Positions 51,345 to 60,110 of a stretch of 64,000 bases of DNA are shown in pieces (the first letter of the stretch is position 1; each line of letters starts with the position of its first letter). This stretch comes from an uncultured Caulobacteraceae bacterium (lineage in GTDB: Bacteria > Pseudomonadota > Alphaproteobacteria > Caulobacterales > Caulobacteraceae). Made by a program: the position numbers and the translations under genes. The stretch covers positions 53,546-117,545 of the forward strand of contig CAIQJF010000072.1 in the NCBI GenBank assembly GCA_903872075.1. Direction: 5' to 3'. A model generated the notes under the pieces. That model was given only the letters and a program-made list of their open reading frames with translations, had not been told where the DNA came from and did no database searches.

Positions 51345-51983
51345 CTAAGCGATCACGCGGGCCAGAAACGCCGCGCCCAGCCTCAGGCCGTCCCCGTCGA
51401 TGCTATGGCCCAGGCCGCGCGAGACATGCGTTTCCACGGCAAAGCCATGCGCGGTCAAGGCGTCTCGGGTCTGGTGAAAGGCGGTGATGGGGATCATCGG
51501 ATCGGCGTCGCCGTGGATCAACAGCACGGGCGGCTTCGGTCCGTCTCCGCTCAAGGTCGCTTCGTCGGCCAGCATGCCGGAATAGCCGATGATCCCGGCC
51601 ACGGCCCGATGCCGGCGCGGCCCCACCTGCAGCGCCATCATCGTTCCCTGACTGAAGCCGACTAGGACCAGGCGATCCTCGGCGAGGCCATGTCGCGCCA
51701 GTTCGGCGTCTATGAAGTGGTCGAGGGTGGGCGCGGCCCTGGCCGCTCCCGCCGCCCGCGCGCCGCGATCGAGGCTGGAGATTCCCCACCACTGATAGCC
51801 CTCCGGGGCGCCGGGACAGATTTCGGCAGCGTTCGGCGCGACGAAGGCCGTGTCCGGCAGGGCCGGCGCCCACAGAGGCGCCAGGGCGATCAGGTCATCG
51901 CCATTGGAGCCGTAGCCGTGAAGAAGGATGACCAGCGACCGCGTGGTTCCGGACAGCGGGCCTTCTCTCGGTCCGTCGATCAT
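51345..51983 (-). CDS. Carboxylesterase/phospholipase-type alpha/beta hydrolase
   Basis: This 212-residue hydrolase of the acyl-protein thioesterase/phospholipase family has LLHGYGSNGDDLIALAPLW, the nucleophile elbow LVGFSQGTMMALQVG, Asp in HGDADPMIP and His in GLGHSIDGDGLR. It is cytoplasmic with no signal sequence. It likely acts on short acyl esters; the natural substrate is unknown. Confidence 0.87.
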   Translation of the reverse strand: MIDGPREGPLSGTTRSLVILLHGYGSNGDDLIALAPLWAPALPDTAFVAPNAAEICPGAPEGYQWWGISSLDRGARAAGAARAAPTLDHFIDAELARHGLAEDRLVLVGFSQGTMMALQVGPRRHRAVAGIIGYSGMLADEATLSGDGPKPPVLLIHGDADPMIPITAFHQTRDALTAHGFAVETHVSRGLGHSIDGDGLRLGAAFLARVIA

Positions 51984-52367
51984 CGTGTCGGTTCCTCTCG
52001 CAGCGAGGCCGGACCATAGGATCGCATCGGGGGCGGTGTCGATGCCGCCGGGCCCTTGCGGAACATAAGGCGCCGGGGCGCATTGGGCTGGAAAGGCCGG
52101 CGCATTATGTCAACGCCGCCGTAGGGCGCAGCGACGGCGCCATGTCGATTGCCGCCAGTGGCGCTATCAATACGATCAACTGCGACGACAACACCTGCGT
52201 CCGGCAAATCGACGCTGATGAACGTCATCGGCTGCCGCGATCGCCCCACCAGCGGCCAACCTCAACCCCATCGACGCCCTTCACCACGAATAGAGCAGGG
52301 CCGAGGGATCGAATGCCGCCGCTGGGGCTTCCTAAAGGGGAGCAAACCGCTCACCGAAGGAATGCCC
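51984..52367. other. Intergenic region with an ABC ATPase relic
   Basis: This 384-base stretch lies between the hydrolase start and the small lipoprotein. Apart from the relic at 52197-52262 and the ribosome site before 52368 I see no intact gene, RNA or terminator. The longer ORF at 52149 exists only because the relic is in frame with the lipoprotein. Confidence 0.55.
52197..52262 (+). pseudogene. Relic of an ABC-transporter ATPase (Walker A segment)
   Basis: Codons here read [21 protein letters not shown], closely matching the Walker A region of MacB/LolD-type ATPases ([21 protein letters not shown]). Nothing recognisable as the preceding strand or the following Q-loop, signature or Walker B is visible on either side. 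It appears to be a 20-codon remnant of a deleted transporter gene, now lying in frame upstream of the lipoprotein. Confidence 0.6.
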
Positions 52368-52646
52368 ATGCGCGCCGCGCTCGTTCTGTCTCTCGCCCTC
52401 ACCGCCGCCCTCTCGCTCGGGGCCTGTTCGAAATCCGCCCAGCCCCAGGTTCATGAGGCCAATGCCGATCTGAAGGCCGCGGGCGAGTCCACCCAGAACG
52501 CCGCCGATCATCTGGGCGAGGCCGCGTCGCGCGATGCGACAAGCGCCTCGGACAGCGCCAAGTCCGGCGCCGCTAACGCCCGCAACGCCACGGGCGACGC
52601 TCTGGAGAAGGCCGGGGCCGATATGAAGACCCATCCCCAAAAGTAG
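52368..52646 (+). CDS. Small entericidin-like or Ala-rich lipoprotein
   Basis: ATG 52368, with AAGGA seven bases upstream, gives 92 residues: signal peptide MRAALVLSLALTAALSLGAC with lipobox SLGAC, then an Ala/Asp/Lys/Ser-rich segment predicted as one long helix. ATG 52362 is an alternative start. The architecture resembles the lipoprotein at 29814-30104. No catalytic motif. Confidence 0.7.
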   Translation: MRAALVLSLALTAALSLGACSKSAQPQVHEANADLKAAGESTQNAADHLGEAASRDATSASDSAKSGAANARNATGDALEKAGADMKTHPQK

Positions 52647-52666
52647 GCCGCAGTCCGCCGGCCGCG

Positions 52667-53122
52667 CTAAACTCCGCCCGTAGACCCGAACCCACCGGCG
52701 CCCCGTGCGGTCTCGTCCAGCGTCTCGACCTCATTCCAGACGGCGCGCGTGACCGGCGCGACGACCATCTGGGCGATGCGGTCGCCGCGGTTGAAGCTCA
52801 CCGGCTCGGCCCCGTGGTTGATCAGGATCACCTTGATCTCCCCGCGGTAGTCCGCGTCGATGGTGCCGGGACTGTTGAGGGCGGTGATCCCGCTCTTCAG
52901 CGCCAGGCCGGACCGGGGCCGCACCTGGGCCTCGAAGCCGGGCGGCAGGGCGATGGAGAGACCGGTGGGAACCGCCGCCCGCGCTCCGGGCGCGAGCACG
53001 AAGGGCGCCTCGGCGGGCACGGCCGCGCGCAGATCGAGACCTGCCGCATCAGCGGTCTCATAGGACGGCAAGGGCAGGTCGCGGCCGTGATCGAGGCGCA
53101 GGATTTTCACACTGACCGTCAT
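52667..53122 (-). CDS. dut: dUTP diphosphatase (Dut)
   Basis: This 151-residue trimeric dUTPase hydrolyses dUTP to dUMP and PPi. Conserved motifs: AGLDLRAAV (I), [11 protein letters not shown] (II), [16 protein letters not shown] (III), [11 protein letters not shown] (IV) and the C-terminal GGFGSTG (V). Its ATG overlaps the coaBC stop (ATGA). Confidence 0.95.
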   Translation of the reverse strand: MTVSVKILRLDHGRDLPLPSYETADAAGLDLRAAVPAEAPFVLAPGARAAVPTGLSIALPPGFEAQVRPRSGLALKSGITALNSPGTIDADYRGEIKVILINHGAEPVSFNRGDRIAQMVVAPVTRAVWNEVETLDETARGAGGFGSTGGV

Positions 53123-54342
53123 GGGGCTTCTCCGGTTCTCAAGGCGTCCGCGATCCGCGCCGCCAGCCGTCGCGCCACCTCGACCTTGCCCGCCCGCGGC
53201 CAGCGCTCGGTCCCGGCGGCGTCGATCAGCAGCACCTCGTTCTCATCGCCGCCCATGACCCCGCCCGATCCGTCGTCGGCCACGTCATTGGCGACGACCC
53301 AGTCGCAGCCCTTGCGCGCCAGCTTGGCCCGGGCGTTGGCTTCCAGATCGTTGGTCTCGGCGGCGAAGCCCACCACCAGCGCCGGCCGGTCGGGCCCCGC
53401 CGCGGCCAGGCCGGCCAGGATGTCCGGGTTTTCCACCAGGGCGACGGCCGGCGGACCGTCGTGGCCCTTCTTGAGCTTCACGGCGAAGACGGCGTCCGGA
53501 CGCCAGTCGGAGACCGCCGCCACGCAGACCGCCGCGTCGGCGGGCAGCGCCGACACGCAGGCCGCCTGCATCTCCCGCGCCGTCTCCACCTTGATCCGGT
53601 CGACGCCGGCGGGAGCCGCCAGGGCTACGGGCCCGGACACCAGCGTCACCCGCGCCCCGAGTTCGGCCAGGGCGCCGGCGATGGCGTAGCCCTGCTTGCC
53701 GCTGGAGCGGTTCGTCAGCACCCGCACGGGATCGATGGGCTCGGCCGTCGGGCCGGCCGTCACAAGCACGTGGCGCCCGGCCAGCGGCCGCGGCCGCGCC
53801 GCGCTCTCGAGCGCGGACAGGATCGCCGCGAAAATCACCTCCGGCTCAGCCATTCGGCCAGGGCCGAACTCACCACACGCCATGGCCCCATCGTCGGGCC
53901 CGACGAAAGCGACGCCATCGTTCGTCAGGGTGGCCACGTTCCGCCGGGTCGCGGGGTGACGCCACATCCGCACGTTCATGGCGGGCGCCATGAGCACAGG
54001 TTTATCGGTCGCCAGGAGTGTCGTGGACGCCAGATCATCCGCCAGGCCGTTCGCGGCCTTGGCCATCAGGTCGGCGGTGGCCGGCGCGACCACCACCAGA
54101 TCGGCGGACCGGGAAAGTTGGATATGGCCCATCTCGGCCTCATCGCCGAGGGAGAACAGATCCGTCCGGACGGCGTCCTCGGCCAGGGCCGAGAGCGACA
54201 GCGGTGTCACGAAATGTGCGCCGGACGCTGTCAGAATGGGACGCACGGCAACACCGGCCTTGCGCAGAAGCCGGGTCAGTTCGAGCGCCTTATAGGCGGC
54301 GATTCCCCCCCCCACGATCAGCAGCACCCGTTTGTCGGTCAT
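53119..54342 (-). CDS. coaBC: Phosphopantothenoylcysteine decarboxylase/synthetase (CoaBC, Dfp)
   Basis: This bifunctional enzyme of coenzyme A synthesis starts at ATG 54342 ([20 protein letters not shown]), 407 residues. The N-terminal FMN-dependent CoaC domain has [19 protein letters not shown] and the PAMNVRMW motif; the C-terminal CoaB domain has [35 protein letters not shown] and the KLKK motif. It is coupled to dut, the usual alphaproteobacterial pairing. Confidence 0.95.
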   Translation of the reverse strand: MTDKRVLLIVGGGIAAYKALELTRLLRKAGVAVRPILTASGAHFVTPLSLSALAEDAVRTDLFSLGDEAEMGHIQLSRSADLVVVAPATADLMAKAANGLADDLASTTLLATDKPVLMAPAMNVRMWRHPATRRNVATLTNDGVAFVGPDDGAMACGEFGPGRMAEPEVIFAAILSALESAARPRPLAGRHVLVTAGPTAEPIDPVRVLTNRSSGKQGYAIAGALAELGARVTLVSGPVALAAPAGVDRIKVETAREMQAACVSALPADAAVCVAAVSDWRPDAVFAVKLKKGHDGPPAVALVENPDILAGLAAAGPDRPALVVGFAAETNDLEANARAKLARKGCDWVVANDVADDGSGGVMGGDENEVLLIDAAGTERWPRAGKVEVARRLAARIADALRTGEAP

Positions 54343-54545
54343 CGGCCACGGCCCTCCTGAGGTGCGCCTGGGAAACGAGAAACGCTCATAGACCGATCCC
54401 CGCGCCTGTCGAGAGGATCGCGGCGGCGGCCGGGAACGCATCGGCGCGAACCGGTCCGGCAACGCCGGCCGCCGCGGCCACGGTGAGCGCAAAAATAGAC
54501 AAATTGCAAATCTTGGACTGGACAAATCAGGCGATCGGGTTTTCT

Positions 54546-54551
54546 CTATAA
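54546..54551 (+). promoter_or_regulatory. TATAAT -10 element upstream of the 54623 lipoprotein
   Basis: A perfect TATAAT stands out in GC-rich DNA 72 bases before the lipoprotein start. No consensus -35 lies at 16-18 bp; TGGACA (54519-54524) is 21 bp away. It is probably the promoter of the lipoprotein gene, with an activator or a weak -35. The rest of the 280-base gap to coaBC shows nothing else. Confidence 0.4.
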
Positions 54552-54622
54552 TAAGTTGCGTTTTGCAGACAATCCGGCCCTGCTGAGATCAAATTCCGGC
54601 GCGGGCCCCATAGGAGATCGCT

Positions 54623-55171
54623 ATGACATACCGTGATTTTGCGAGATTTTCCGCCGTCTCGGCCATCGCGTTGGCGATGGCGGGTCTTGCGGCGTGCGAT
54701 GGGAAGTCCTCCGCGGTGGCGGGACGGGATTCCGGGGCAGGCGCCGCCCTGGCGGCGACCGGCGGCGCACGCGGCGGCGGCGATCCGCGCGACCTGCCCG
54801 TGCCGCGCGTCAACGGCAAGCCGATGTGGGCGGCCAACCGCCAGCACACGGCTGAAGAGAACGCCCGCTATCAGTTCAATCGCAACGGCGCCGACTTCGG
54901 GGCCGATAGTGAGACCGACTATGTGGCCAAGGCTCATGCGTTCGTCGACCGGCCGCCGCACGGCGCCGAGACCGTCGACCGGCCCAATGGCGATCGGCTG
55001 ATCTACGACCCCAAGGCCAATGTCTTCGCGGTGGTCGCCCGGACCGGCGCGCCGCGCACGATGTTCAAGCCCAGGGACGGCGCGGCCTATTGGACGGAGC
55101 AGAAAAACCGTCCAACCGGCCAGGCCAGACGCGGGCGCGGCGGACAGGACGGCGGGTCGGATCAGGGCTGA
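54623..55171 (+). CDS. Lipoprotein with nuclease-toxin-like C-terminal domain
   Basis: ATG 54623 (TAGGAG upstream) gives 182 residues. The signal peptide ends in lipobox GLAAC (residue 27 or so). After a Gly/Ala linker, the segment AHAFVDRPPHGAETVDRPNGDRLIYDPKANVFAVVARTGAPRTMFKPRDGAAYW resembles the barnase/EndoU/colicin-like nuclease domains found at C-termini of phage and contact-dependent toxins. The tail is Arg/Gly-rich. No immunity gene is evident. Assignment is by pattern memory only. Confidence 0.5.
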   Translation: MTYRDFARFSAVSAIALAMAGLAACDGKSSAVAGRDSGAGAALAATGGARGGGDPRDLPVPRVNGKPMWAANRQHTAEENARYQFNRNGADFGADSETDYVAKAHAFVDRPPHGAETVDRPNGDRLIYDPKANVFAVVARTGAPRTMFKPRDGAAYWTEQKNRPTGQARRGRGGQDGGSDQG

Positions 55172-55190
55172 CGACGCCTAGCCTTGGGCT

Positions 55191-56711
55191 CTATCTGAGA
55201 AGCCAGCCGGCGACGAAGGCGAACGAGGCTGTCAGCACCCCCAGCATGAAGCCAAGTCCGCTGAGGTTGGGGGCTGACGTTGCGGACGGCTCCGGGTCCG
55301 CGGCCCTGGGAAGCGGGGGGCCCGCCGCCAGACGACCCAGGGCCTCCCGCGCCTGGACGCCCAGGTCCCTCAGCCGGCTGGCCGGCGAAAGCTCGCGGGA
55401 TATCCAGCGGCGCACCACCGGCTCGGCGGCCGCCCAGATATCGAAACCGGGATCGAGACGCCGCGCGACGCCTTCGACCGTGACCATCGTCTTCTGCAGG
55501 AGGACCAGCTCCGGACGCAGCCGCATGTCGAAAAGAGCCGTGATTTCGAACAGCAGGGTCAGAAGCCGGCCCATGGAGACGTCGGCCGCCGACCGCCCGA
55601 AGATCGGCTCGCCGACCGCCCGAAGCGCCTGCGCGAAGGCTGCCCGATCATGGTGCGCCGGCACATAGCCGGCCTCGAAATGCACGGCCGCCACCCGGGC
55701 GTAGTCGCGGTTGAGGAAACCCCAGAGGATTTCGGCGAGGTATCGGCGCTCGCCCGGTCCCAGACGGCCGACGATGCCGAAATCCACGGCGACCATGCGG
55801 CCCTGCGCATCGACGAAGAGATTGCCCTCGTGCAGATCCGCGTGGAAGACGCCGTGATCCATGGCCTGCGCCAGAAAGGCGCGCACCAGATCGGTCGCCA
55901 GGCGCGGACGATCCAGATCGGGCCGATCCAGCACCGACGGATCGGAGAGCGCGGCGCCGTCGGCCCACTCCAGGGTCAGGACCCGGCGCGCCACGCCGTC
56001 CCAGATCACCTTTGGCGCGGTCATATAGGCGTCGAGGCTCATGGCCTCGCGCAGTTCGTCCGCCCCCGCCGCCTCAAAGCGGAGATCCAGTTCCAATCGC
56101 AATGCGCGGGCCACCGTGGCCGCGAAGGCGCGAGGCTCCAGCCGCCGGGCGGCGGGCGCGACCGACTCGATGAAACCGGCCGCCTGGGTCAGGGCTTCGA
56201 TGTCCGCGGCGACCTTCGCCTCCACGCCGGGCCTGAGCACCTTCACCGCCACGCGCCGGCCATCCAGCAACACGGCGGAATGGACCTGGGCCAGCGAGGC
56301 CGCACCCACCGAATCCTCGAAACTTGCGAAGATACTGGAGAGCGGCCGGCCCAGCGCCCGCTCCACCTCCGCCGAGGCGACCGGCGTTGGGAACGGCGGG
56401 AGGCGATCCTTCAGCCGCGCGAGATCCTCGGCGAAGTCCGCGCCGAAGATGTCGGCGCGGGTCGAGAGGAACTGGCCAAGCTTGATGGCCACCGGCCCCT
56501 CGCGTTCAAGCACATGCGCCAAGCGCTCGCCCGGCCGCCCGCGCCGCGACTCGGGCCCCGCCGCAAGGCGCAGCAGGTCGGCGACAATCCGGGCCCAGGC
56601 CGGCAGCAGCGGCGCGATCTCCCGCGGCGCCAGGGCGTCGGCCCGCACCAGGGACCAGGCGGCGCCGATCAGGCGCGGCGCGGTCGACAATCGGCCGCTC
56701 AGATCGCCCAT
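55191..56711 (-). CDS. ubiB: Ubiquinone biosynthesis kinase-like protein (UbiB)
   Basis: UbiB is an ABC1/ADCK atypical kinase-like ATPase required for ubiquinone synthesis, probably extracting membrane intermediates. The 506-residue protein has KxGQ motif [29 protein letters not shown]-like Ala-rich loop ([13 protein letters not shown]), Lys in [22 protein letters not shown] and VDFGIVGRL, and a C-terminal membrane anchor [20 protein letters not shown]. It overlaps ubiE by 13 bases. Confidence 0.93.
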   Translation of the reverse strand: MGDLSGRLSTAPRLIGAAWSLVRADALAPREIAPLLPAWARIVADLLRLAAGPESRRGRPGERLAHVLEREGPVAIKLGQFLSTRADIFGADFAEDLARLKDRLPPFPTPVASAEVERALGRPLSSIFASFEDSVGAASLAQVHSAVLLDGRRVAVKVLRPGVEAKVAADIEALTQAAGFIESVAPAARRLEPRAFAATVARALRLELDLRFEAAGADELREAMSLDAYMTAPKVIWDGVARRVLTLEWADGAALSDPSVLDRPDLDRPRLATDLVRAFLAQAMDHGVFHADLHEGNLFVDAQGRMVAVDFGIVGRLGPGERRYLAEILWGFLNRDYARVAAVHFEAGYVPAHHDRAAFAQALRAVGEPIFGRSAADVSMGRLLTLLFEITALFDMRLRPELVLLQKTMVTVEGVARRLDPGFDIWAAAEPVVRRWISRELSPASRLRDLGVQAREALGRLAAGPPLPRAADPEPSATSAPNLSGLGFMLGVLTASFAFVAGWLLR

Positions 56712-57457
56712 CCCTGGTGCAGGGCGCAGACTCCGCCGCTGAAATTGGTCACGCTGACCCTGGAAAACCCCGCGCCCTCCATCAGACCGGCCAGGCGCGC
56801 CTGATCGGGGAAGCGGCGGATGCTTTCCACCAGATACTCATAGCTCTGGCGATCGCCGGCCACGGCCGCCCCGACCGCGGGAATAACCTTGAAGGAATAG
56901 GCGTCATAGATCCGGCGGATGGCGTCGGTGGTCGGACGGGAGAATTCAAGGCAGAGGTAACGACCGCCTGGTTTCAACACCCGGCGGGCCTCTTCCAGCG
57001 CGCGGCTGATATCGGTCACATTCCGCAGGCCGAACGAGATACAATAGCCGTCCGCGCAACCATCCGGCAGGGGCAGGGCCTGGGCGTCGCCGACCGCCCA
57101 GACGATCTGGGCGTCGTCTCCGCGGGCGCGGCCCGCCGTGATCATGTTTTCCGTGTAGTCGACTACCGCCACGGTGGCGGGTTTGCCGCCGCGCCGGGCC
57201 CGGGCCGCCTCGGCCATACGCTGAAACCGCCGGGCCATGTCGCCGGTTCCCCCGGCGCAGTCGACGATGGTCTCGCCCGGCTGGGGGTTCAGCCGCGCGG
57301 CGGCGGCATCCTTCCAGAGCCGGTGCACGCCGCCGCTCATCAGGTCGTTCATGATGTCGTAACGGCGGGCGACGCTGTCGAAAACACCGCGGACCAAGCC
57401 GGGCTTTTCGGCCGGGTCGACATCGCGATACCCGAAGGTTGCGGCTTGTTCGCTCAT
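56699..57457 (-). CDS. ubiE: Ubiquinone/menaquinone C-methyltransferase (UbiE)
   Basis: This SAM-dependent methyltransferase of ubiquinone synthesis starts at ATG 57457 ([50 protein letters not shown]), 252 residues; GTG 57478 would add seven. It has signature [15 protein letters not shown] and [27 protein letters not shown]. Divergent from mutM across 108 bases. Confidence 0.95.
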   Translation of the reverse strand: MSEQAATFGYRDVDPAEKPGLVRGVFDSVARRYDIMNDLMSGGVHRLWKDAAAARLNPQPGETIVDCAGGTGDMARRFQRMAEAARARRGGKPATVAVVDYTENMITAGRARGDDAQIVWAVGDAQALPLPDGCADGYCISFGLRNVTDISRALEEARRVLKPGGRYLCLEFSRPTTDAIRRIYDAYSFKVIPAVGAAVAGDRQSYEYLVESIRRFPDQARLAGLMEGAGFSRVSVTNFSGGVCALHQGWAI

Positions 57458-57565
57458 CGTCGCGTCATAGGCTTCCACAGACGTTCGCGCCAGACGGCCG
57501 CCGTGGATGAAAATTACTGGCCCGCGAACGATTCCACCTGAGCATCGATTGCGCTACGCACATTC

Positions 57566-58429
57566 ATGCCCGAGTTGCCCGAAGTCGAGACCGTCCGCCG
57601 GGGGCTGGACCCCCATCTGGCCGGCGCGCGGCTGGTGCGGGTCGTGGCGCGCCGGCCGGACCTGCGCTTTCCCCTGCCCGACGGTTTCGTCCAACGCCTG
57701 ACCGGCGCGCGCGTCGGCAGTCTCGCCAGGCGCGCGAAGTACATCCTCGCCCCCCTTGACCGGGGCGACACGCTCATCATCCACCTGGGCATGACCGGCC
57801 GCTTCACCATTGAAACAGGAGGCGAGGCGACGGCGCCCGGCGACTTCGCCCTGGCCGCACCGGCCGATCCCAAACACGCGCACGTGGTGTTCGAGACCGA
57901 CGCGGGGACGACAATCACCTATTTTGACGCCCGCCGGTTCGGCTACATGGACCTGATCGACACGGCGACGCTCGACGCCCATCCGCGGTTCCGCGACATG
58001 GGCCCCGAACCCCTCGGACCGGATTTCGATGTGGACCGCCTGGCCCGGGCCTTCGCCGGCCGCCGGCAGGGAGCCAAGACCCTGCTGCTCGATCAGCGCG
58101 TGGTGGCCGGACTGGGCAATATCTATGTCTGCGAAGCCTTGCACCGGGCGCGCGTCTCGCCCCTCAAGCCGGCCGCGGAGATCGGACCGCGCAAGCGCGC
58201 CGCCCTGGTGGCGGCCATACGCGACGTGCTCGCGGCGGCAATCGCCGCGGGCGGATCCACCTTGCGCGACTTCGCGTCGGCGGACGGGGTCATGGGCTAT
58301 TTTCAGCACGACTTCGCGGTCTACGGCCGGGAAGGCGAGGCCTGCCCGACGCCCCGCTGTCGCGGGATCATCCTGCGAACGGTCCAGGCCGGCCGCTCCA
58401 CCTTCCATTGTCCGGTGTGCCAGACGTGA
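57566..58429 (+). CDS. mutM: Formamidopyrimidine-DNA glycosylase (MutM/Fpg)
   Basis: This base-excision repair enzyme removes 8-oxoguanine and nicks the abasic site. The 287-residue protein begins with the catalytic Pro1-Glu2 ([13 protein letters not shown]), has Lys in [37 protein letters not shown], and the C-terminal zinc finger [34 protein letters not shown] with four Cys. The stop overlaps the next start (GTGA). Confidence 0.96.
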   Translation: MPELPEVETVRRGLDPHLAGARLVRVVARRPDLRFPLPDGFVQRLTGARVGSLARRAKYILAPLDRGDTLIIHLGMTGRFTIETGGEATAPGDFALAAPADPKHAHVVFETDAGTTITYFDARRFGYMDLIDTATLDAHPRFRDMGPEPLGPDFDVDRLARAFAGRRQGAKTLLLDQRVVAGLGNIYVCEALHRARVSPLKPAAEIGPRKRAALVAAIRDVLAAAIAAGGSTLRDFASADGVMGYFQHDFAVYGREGEACPTPRCRGIILRTVQAGRSTFHCPVCQT

Positions 58430-59292
58430 GGCTCCGCCGCGGCCTGGGCTTGATCGCGGCGCTGGTCCTCGCCGGCCAGGCGGCCAGGGCCCAGCCCGCC
58501 GTCTGGACGGTGCACGGGCGCGGCGGCGATATCGTCCTGTTCGGCTCGGTGCATCTCCTGCCGGAGGGGCTGGACTGGCGCCCGCCGGCCCTGCTCGCCG
58601 CCCTCAAGTCGGCGGACGAGGTCTGGTTCGAACTGCCCATCGACGACGCCACGGCGGTCGGGGCCCAGACGCTCAGCGAGCGGAGGGGGCGCCTCCCCCC
58701 CGGCCAGAGTTTGTGGGGCATGCTCACGGCCGGACAACGGGCGCGCCTTGAGCGGGCGTGCCGCGATCTGGGTGTCGCCCCCGAGGCGCTGACGCCCCTG
58801 CGTCCCTGGATGGCTGAGCTGAGCCTCTCCCTGGCCGACGACGCGCGAGCCGGCGCAAAGGTCGCCCAGGGCGTGGAGGCGCGCCTGCAGCTCGAGGCCC
58901 CCGCGAGTGTCCGCCGCCGCGCCTTCGAAAGCGTGCGCCAGCAGATCGGCTTCCTGGCCGGCGCGGCGATGAGCGACCAGGTGGCGTCGCTCGACGAGAC
59001 GGCGCGGGAAATGATCGATGACCCCGAACTCTATCCTCGCACCGTCAAGGCCTGGATGTCGGCGGATATGGCGACGCTGGCGCGTGAGGACCTCGATCCG
59101 CTGGCGGCCGCGGCGCCGAATGTCTATCGACGGCTCATCGTCGAGCGCAATCGCCGCTGGGCGCGGACGGTGGGCCATCTGGCGCGCGCCGGAACGCGAG
59201 CTGTGGTGGTGGTCGGCGCCGGCCACATGGTCGGCCGCGACGGCCTGCCGGCGATTCTGCGCCGTCAAGGCTATGCGGTGGACGGTCCCTGA
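58426..59292 (+). CDS. TraB/GumN-family protein
   Basis: GTG 58426 overlaps the mutM stop and gives 288 residues with a signal peptide ([20 protein letters not shown]). The TraB/GumN fold motifs are [14 protein letters not shown] near residue 40 and [15 protein letters not shown] near the C-terminus, the two conserved GxxH elements of a Tiki-like putative metallopeptidase. Likely periplasmic; substrate unknown. Confidence 0.85.
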   Translation: MRLRRGLGLIAALVLAGQAARAQPAVWTVHGRGGDIVLFGSVHLLPEGLDWRPPALLAALKSADEVWFELPIDDATAVGAQTLSERRGRLPPGQSLWGMLTAGQRARLERACRDLGVAPEALTPLRPWMAELSLSLADDARAGAKVAQGVEARLQLEAPASVRRRAFESVRQQIGFLAGAAMSDQVASLDETAREMIDDPELYPRTVKAWMSADMATLAREDLDPLAAAAPNVYRRLIVERNRRWARTVGHLARAGTRAVVVVGAGHMVGRDGLPAILRRQGYAVDGP

Positions 59293-59332
59293 CGCACGGC
59301 CTGGGCGGGCGAAAATCCCGCCGCCGGCCGGA

Positions 59333-59361
59333 TTGACCGGTTGGAGGCCTTCCCCTATACT
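59333..59361 (+). promoter_or_regulatory. rpsT promoter
   Basis: TTGACC (59333-59338) is followed after exactly 17 bp by TATACT (59356-59361), a strong sigma70-type promoter as expected for a ribosomal protein gene. It predicts a leader of about 60 bases before rpsT. Confidence 0.75.
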
Positions 59362-59428
59362 GCCGCCTCCCGTTTTTTAGATCGCGCGTCCGGACGGCCG
59401 GCGGCGATCACCCGAAAGTCGAACCTCC

Positions 59429-59698
59429 ATGGCCAACAATCCCGGCGCCAAGAAAGCCATCCGCAAGATCGAACGTCGCACGGAAGTGAACAAGTCGCGC
59501 CGCTCGCGCGTCCGGACATTTTTGCGCAAGTTCGACGAAGCCGTCGCGGCCGGCGATACCGGTGCGGCCCAGGCTGCGTTCACCACCGCGCAGAGCGAGT
59601 TGATGCGAGCCGTCAGCAAGGGCGTGGTCCACCGCAACACCGGTTCGCGGAAGGTGTCCCGTCTGCACCGCCAACTGAAGAAGATGGCGACGGCCTAG
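59429..59698 (+). CDS. rpsT: 30S ribosomal protein S20
   Basis: This 89-residue basic protein ([42 protein letters not shown]...) is a clear S20, binding the 5' domain of 16S rRNA. rpsT directly upstream of dnaA is a common alphaproteobacterial order, including Caulobacter as I recall. Confidence 0.96.
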   Translation: MANNPGAKKAIRKIERRTEVNKSRRSRVRTFLRKFDEAVAAGDTGAAQAAFTTAQSELMRAVSKGVVHRNTGSRKVSRLHRQLKKMATA

Positions 59699-59864
59699 TT
59701 CCAGGCCCCGCCAACCTAACTTTCTGATTTTCTTATTATAATTATAGCGCCCGCCATTTCGCGGGCCAAAGTGTGGCTGGCGCGAAGCGCGCCACAATCC
59801 CCTCAAAAAGTTCTTAAAAAAAAAGTTCATCTGGGTTTCTTCAAGCCCGTCCGAGCCTTGCCGC

Positions 59865-59880
59865 GAGTCAACTGCGAATC
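59865..59880. promoter_or_regulatory. Pair of GANTC methylation sites upstream of dnaA
   Basis: GAGTC (59865-59869) and GAATC (59876-59880) are 11 bp apart, immediately upstream of the candidate dnaA promoter. GANTC is methylated by CcrM in Alphaproteobacteria, and in Caulobacter the methylation state of the dnaA promoter couples transcription to replication. The same control is inferred here. Confidence 0.6.
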
Positions 59881-59965
59881 GGCCCCCTAGCCGCGGATTT
59901 TCGCGTTGACGAGCCCCCCCTCAGGGCTACTTTGAGGACATCAACTGTATCGGTCTTGTACGGAC

Positions 59966-59988
59966 TATGTTCACGGTGGCGGAACATA
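59966..59988. repeat. 7-bp inverted repeat in the dnaA leader
   Basis: TATGTTC (59966-59972) and GAACATA (59982-59988) are perfect inverted arms separated by nine bases. It lies downstream of the candidate promoter, so it could be a DNA operator or an mRNA hairpin. The GTTC/GAAC core recalls SOS half-sites, but the spacing and orientation differ from the alphaproteobacterial LexA direct repeat GTTC-N7-GTTC. Confidence 0.5.
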
Positions 59989-60110
59989 CGTGTCCGCTCC
60001 GCGGGGACTTTTGACTTTTTTTCCGGCCCTTGGGGCGGGGCCGCCTGGCCCTTTCCCAGGTGCGGGACGGGCGACAAAAACAATTCGACTTGGGGGCCCT
60101 GAGGCTAGGG

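Larger units (their letters stand above)
59699..60110 (+). other. Long structured rpsT-dnaA intergenic region
   Basis: This 412-base region is non-coding. It holds an AT-rich patch (59721-59746), two hairpins (59749-59766; 59772-59796 with a two-base bulge), a repeated AAAAAGTTC (59805-59813, 59820-59828), two GANTC sites, a candidate promoter (TTGACG 59906-59911, 16 bp, TACTTT 59928-59933), a 7-bp inverted repeat and a T-rich hairpin, all before dnaA. I did not find a cluster of DnaA boxes. Confidence 0.6.

Noticed and set aside
59966-59988. LexA/SOS box at the dnaA leader
   Set aside because: The alphaproteobacterial LexA site is a direct repeat GTTC-N7-GTTC; here the arms are inverted with nine bases between them.
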